From positions 159,293 through 223,292 of the forward strand of contig JAHLWP010000002.1 in assembly GCA_019057865.1 (NCBI GenBank): a DNA stretch of 64,000 bases, read 5' to 3'. This stretch comes from Promethearchaeota archaeon. Lineage in GTDB: Archaea; Asgardarchaeota; Lokiarchaeia; Sigyniarchaeales; SOKP01. The translations under genes were made by a program, and so were the position numbers. This document shows, piece after piece, positions 60,791 to 64,000 of this stretch. The notes below the pieces were generated by a model. It did no database searches. It saw only the letters and a list, made by a program, of their open reading frames with translations, and had not been told where the DNA came from. Within the stretch, counting starts at the first letter, position 1, and every line of letters starts with the position of its first letter.

Positions 60791-62473
60791 TTACTCACGA
60801 TATATAGGATATGCTTGCCAGGTACCCATAGCGTTATAAGTTACTCCTTTCAAGTTTGCAGCATGAACAGCAGTAATAGTGGGATGATATGCATATATGT
60901 GGAAGGTACTTTCAGCAAAATACCATTGAGCATGTTTAAACAAATCATTTCTAGTGTCTGGGTCAGTTTCTTCGACCATCTGTATCATCAAGTCTGTTAG
61001 GTATGGATCATCCACTTGTGCAGAATTCGATGATGAGACAGGATTAAATAATGGATCTAACATGTTCCAAGGATCGAGATAATCAGGAGCCCAACCTATG
61101 AAATAGAGTTCTAATTCATCATATCTTGATGGATCTAGTAAGATGGCAAGGAAGTCATCCCAAATCATTAGATTGTTCGTTACTGTAATACCGATTTGGC
61201 TGTAAGCGTCTTTGACAACTACCAACATATCTTCTCTAAAAGCATTACCAATATTACCAGTATAGCTATAGGTGTCAATACCAGCGGCTTTCCATGCAGC
61301 ATCAGTAGTATCATTATTTACAGGTAAAGTATCAGGAGCGATTCCGGCATCAACTAATATTTTCCTTGCATGCGCTAAATCATAGTTAGGATAATTAACA
61401 GATTCATTATAAACTGCACCGTAACCAGGAGAAATTGGCGAATAAGCTCGTATTGCTAAATACCCTTCTAACATTTCCTCAAGCATATAATCGTAAGGAA
61501 AAGCCCAGGCCATAGCCTGTCTCATAGTCTTGTTAATTTTAATATTGTTAAGCCCAAGGTATTGGTAAACCAAGCTAGCCCTTCCAGTTTCTTCGGTAAA
61601 TCTTTTTACGGTAATGTCAGGATTTGCTTCAAAAATATCATATAGAGAAGTTAAAGCCCCAGATATGTAATCAATCTCTTTAGTTAGGAATGCATTACTT
61701 CGGGCTGTTGCATCTTCGATGATAACAAAAATCAACGTTTCGAAATATGCTGGTCCTCTCCAATAATTATCAAATCGTGTAAATCTCACTTCTATATCTG
61801 GTGTAAAATAATCATACATAAAAGGACCGGTTCCAACCAAATCTCCTGTTGTAAGATCTATCCAGTCCGTAGCCGGAGTTGAGGTTGGTGAAAGCATAAC
61901 AGCGTTTGCATAGCATAGTAAATCTAAGAAAGGTGCAAAGACACCATTCAAAGTGATGGTAATATTATAATCACCAACAGTCGCGGTATTATTGATAATC
62001 GGTTCGCCATTTGGTAGCCTCCATAATGATTCCGTTTGAGCAACCGGAACAGGTTCGGTTCCTGTAGCGTTTATGAAATAATTTATCCTATCGAGATTCC
62101 ATTTAGCTGCTGCGGCATTAAATGAAGTACCATCGTGAAATCGAATGCCTTGCCTTAATTCTACTTGAAGGGTCACACTATTTTCCCACCAATAACTTTG
62201 GGCGAGTAAATTTATTCTGGGTAAGTCAACCTTTGAAAAATTGTAAGAAAATAGACATTCTGTTACTTGTTCAATCACATCATTTGAAGCACTATCCCAT
62301 GAATTAACCGGATCAAGATCACGAGGGCCAGCAGCAGTACCAAACTTTAAGGCTATTACGTCTGGTGCTTCAAGTTCAAAATACGGTAAAGCAAGTATAA
62401 CGTTCCCAACTCCAGATGCGGCTAAAACTACAGCTAAAATTATTATTGCTAAATTTTTCTTTTCCATTTCCAT
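60791..62473 (-). CDS. oppA: Oligopeptide-binding protein OppA (SBP family 5)
   Basis: The 560 residues start with a membrane anchor or signal peptide (KKNLAIIILAVVLAASGVGNVILALPYF) and then the family 5 binding fold: GPRDLDPVNSWDSASNDVIEQVTECLFSYN, VELRQGIRFHDGTSFNAAAAKWNLDRI (SBP_bac_5 motif) and VGTGPFMYDYFTPD. The C-terminal part holds YFIGWAPDYLDPWNMLDPLFNP. It is first in the operon and presumably displayed on the cell surface. Confidence 0.95.
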   Translation of the reverse strand: MEMEKKNLAIIILAVVLAASGVGNVILALPYFELEAPDVIALKFGTAAGPRDLDPVNSWDSASNDVIEQVTECLFSYNFSKVDLPRINLLAQSYWWENSVTLQVELRQGIRFHDGTSFNAAAAKWNLDRINYFINATGTEPVPVAQTESLWRLPNGEPIINNTATVGDYNITITLNGVFAPFLDLLCYANAVMLSPTSTPATDWIDLTTGDLVGTGPFMYDYFTPDIEVRFTRFDNYWRGPAYFETLIFVIIEDATARSNAFLTKEIDYISGALTSLYDIFEANPDITVKRFTEETGRASLVYQYLGLNNIKINKTMRQAMAWAFPYDYMLEEMLEGYLAIRAYSPISPGYGAVYNESVNYPNYDLAHARKILVDAGIAPDTLPVNNDTTDAAWKAAGIDTYSYTGNIGNAFREDMLVVVKDAYSQIGITVTNNLMIWDDFLAILLDPSRYDELELYFIGWAPDYLDPWNMLDPLFNPVSSSNSAQVDDPYLTDLMIQMVEETDPDTRNDLFKHAQWYFAESTFHIYAYHPTITAVHAANLKGVTYNAMGTWQAYPIYRE

Positions 62474-62787
62474 ATTGAATTCACTTTAACTTTTTATTTT
62501 TTTTTAATTTTTTTTAGATTTGTTGTTAAATAGTTGTTTAAATTTGTATACTTATAAGTTTTATCTTTTTTTTTAAATCCTTTTATGAAATTATAAAAGG
62601 TTTTTTTCGAGATTTTTGGATTCAAAGGTATTCTATATTTAATTATTTATAGTGTAGTGCTTTTTAATTTGCACTAAATGCTCAAATTCTTCAAAGAAAT
62701 AATTAGGATGTTTTTAGGAAAAATTTCAATTAGGAAAAAATAAATTCTTACAAGGGGAAAGAAGTGGGATTGGTTTTAATTATTTTG
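62474..62787. promoter_or_regulatory. Intergenic region upstream of oppA
   Basis: This AT-rich gap of 314 bases lies between two minus-strand genes. It holds T-rich tracts and TATA-like sequences for oppA (for example around 62545-62560), plus the end of the UbiA-type gene's transcript. I see no RNA gene or open frame that I trust. Confidence 0.4.
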
Positions 62788-63714
62788 TTATTTAAATAAT
62801 TTGTCAAAATAAAACGAGAAAAATAGAATTGCAACAAGTAATAATGCTGCTATTATCATGCCTTTATCTAGAAAGGCTCTTTCTGTATTACGAGCGATTT
62901 TTGGCTTAGCTGAAATTAAATACATATATCTCATGAGAATATATAAAGAAATAGGGATAGTGAGTATTGCAATATATTCATAAAGTTCAGGAACACCTGG
63001 TTCAGTTGAACCAAGATTAAATGTGATGATTAAATAAAGAGAATAGGTCATAAATAGAGAGCCAGCAATAATAACATGAAATTGATCTAATAATTTTAGA
63101 GAATATTGGTCATATATTTTCTTATGCTCAACAGCTCTATCTTTTCCAAGAAATTCCAAATCTCCTTTTCGTTTAGCTATACTTAAAAACATGGCTATCT
63201 CAAAAATAGCTAAAAATAACCAAGCTGAAACAAATTCTTCGATTATTGCACATCCTGCCAATGCTCTCCACAGATATCCGGTAGATAAAACAAGTATATC
63301 AATGAAAGCATAATTCTTAAAAAGGTGATTATAAAGTTGACCTGTTATGATTATTAAGACTATCGTAAGAATAAAACCCAAATTAGGGATCAAAAAGATC
63401 AGAGACGAAACCATTATTACCAATAATGCTATCAACAATAGTATAGCAAGATAAATAGGTAAATCTCCTGATGCAAGTGGTTTTTTTCTCAATTTTTCTG
63501 GGTGTTTTTTATCAGTTTTAATATCTCTTATGTCATTGATAATGTAATTAAATGAAGAGGCACAACATAACAAAATAAACCCTACTATTAGAGGAAAATA
63601 GAGGGATGTTTCAAATAGTCTTTCACTAAAAAAGATTCCAACGAAAATCATCACATTTTTATAATATTGTCGAATGCGTAGAAGATATATAATACCTCTG
63701 ATTTTACTTGTCAT
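62788..63714 (-). CDS. UbiA-family prenyltransferase, decaprenyl-phosphate phosphoribosyltransferase-like
   Basis: Using the ATG at 63714 (a GTG seven codons upstream is possible), it has 308 residues with about eight membrane helices. The Asp-rich motif NDIRDIKTDKKHPEKLRKKPLASGDL near residues 58-84 and GYLWRALAGCAIIEE near 145-159 resemble DPPR synthases, which transfer phosphoribose to polyprenyl phosphate. The second typical motif (usually DxxxD) is altered. The lipid acceptor could instead be an archaeal polyprenol. Confidence 0.75.
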   Translation of the reverse strand: MTSKIRGIIYLLRIRQYYKNVMIFVGIFFSERLFETSLYFPLIVGFILLCCASSFNYIINDIRDIKTDKKHPEKLRKKPLASGDLPIYLAILLLIALLVIMVSSLIFLIPNLGFILTIVLIIITGQLYNHLFKNYAFIDILVLSTGYLWRALAGCAIIEEFVSAWLFLAIFEIAMFLSIAKRKGDLEFLGKDRAVEHKKIYDQYSLKLLDQFHVIIAGSLFMTYSLYLIITFNLGSTEPGVPELYEYIAILTIPISLYILMRYMYLISAKPKIARNTERAFLDKGMIIAALLLVAILFFSFYFDKLFK

Positions 63715-63752
63715 TGTTAACTTTTTGAAATACACATTTATTTTAAACTTTA

Positions 63753-64000
63753 TTAAGTTATTATAATTCTTTCCGGCTTAAATTTCTTCAAGATTCTATA
63801 CCCTAAACGACTAGAAAAGCTTGTTGAAGATTTAGTCTGAATCATTGCACTACTGTATTCAAAACTAATTAATTCTATCGTTTTATATAGGATTCTTTTA
63901 TCTTTACCAAATATGTTTTTAATACTAATTATATCTTCATTGTATTCTTCATTCTTATTTGAGCTTTTTTTCAAATTTTTTAATTCTACATTTACTTGCT
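63753..64000 (-). CDS. Partial gene at the window edge, unknown protein
   Basis: The frame is open to base 64000 and ends at 63753. The C-terminal about 80 residues contain LKKSSNKNEEYNEDIISIKNIFGKDKRILYK and RLGYRILKKFKPERIIIT. An internal TTG at 63974 could be a start, but the frame continues upstream with sensible sequence (VNVELKN), so it is more likely a truncated view of a longer protein. It is 38 bases upstream of the UbiA-type gene on the same strand. Confidence 0.5.
   Translation of the reverse strand, partial: QVNVELKNLKKSSNKNEEYNEDIISIKNIFGKDKRILYKTIELISFEYSSAMIQTKSSTSFSSRLGYRILKKFKPERIIIT

Noticed and set aside
1-64000. CRISPR arrays, insertion sequences, integrases or rRNA
   Set aside because: I found no regularly spaced repeats, transposase or integrase genes or rRNA-like stretches in the window.

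Overview
The window is an AT-rich archaeal chromosome segment, most likely from an Asgard archaeon of the Lokiarchaeia type. Archaeal hallmarks are the uL1-P0-P1 stalk operon, the S19-to-L15 ribosomal gene block with S4e, L32e, L19e and Rpp29, MptE, RadA/RadB-type recombinases and tRNA genes with introns. The Asgard leaning is an inference from a roadblock/LC7 protein, an RPC34-like protein, an EMC3-type insertase, a possible Ost3/6-like membrane protein and a selenocysteine system (tRNA-Sec, SepSecS, SelB) beside them. Nothing here proves the species.

Layout: 1-4.7 kb (+) holds the end of rpl11, then rpl1, rpl10, rpl12, secY and a DUF106 insertase. 4.7-13 kb (-) holds tRNA-Ser, rpl14e, cmk, rpl34e, membrane and coiled-coil proteins and an rtcA / Nudix-NMNAT / SAM-hydrolase operon. 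13.1-20.6 kb is an RNA and selenocysteine neighbourhood: a two-intron tRNA-Ile(UAU), an orphan tRNA 3' half, spcS, tRNA-Sec, two CoA-type Nudix paralogs and selB. 20.6-25.3 kb holds a roadblock protein, a duplicated secreted protein, a leucine-rich-repeat protein, an SRPBCC protein and an ECF-type membrane protein. 25.2-34.9 kb (-) is the ribosomal block, starting abruptly with S19. 35-54.6 kb is a mosaic of metabolism (ribokinase, ferredoxin, PepD, NAD kinase, GcvH, MptE), RNA modification (FtsJ, Trm1, TlyA), recombination (two RecA-fold proteins, a RuvC-like protein) and two tandem membrane acyltransferases. 54.7-62.5 kb (-) is an oppA-x-x-oppB-oppC-oppD-oppF peptide transporter. The edge carries a UbiA-type prenyltransferase and a partial gene.

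Most unusual points: (i) rpl34e and rps14 have no AUG, GUG or UUG available and seem to start at AUU, each behind a Shine-Dalgarno-like sequence; S3 may extend upstream of its AUG in the same way. (ii) tRNA-Sec carries about 30 extra nucleotides in the T-loop and about 25-30 in the D region, best read as non-canonical introns, and tRNA-Ile(UAU) has two introns. (iii) OppF has an insertion of about 230 residues between Walker A and the Q-loop, with membrane helices and a coiled coil that is a near copy of one in the neighbouring OppD. (iv) Two genes, a beta-propeller protein and an acyltransferase, are broken by apparent single-base deletions.
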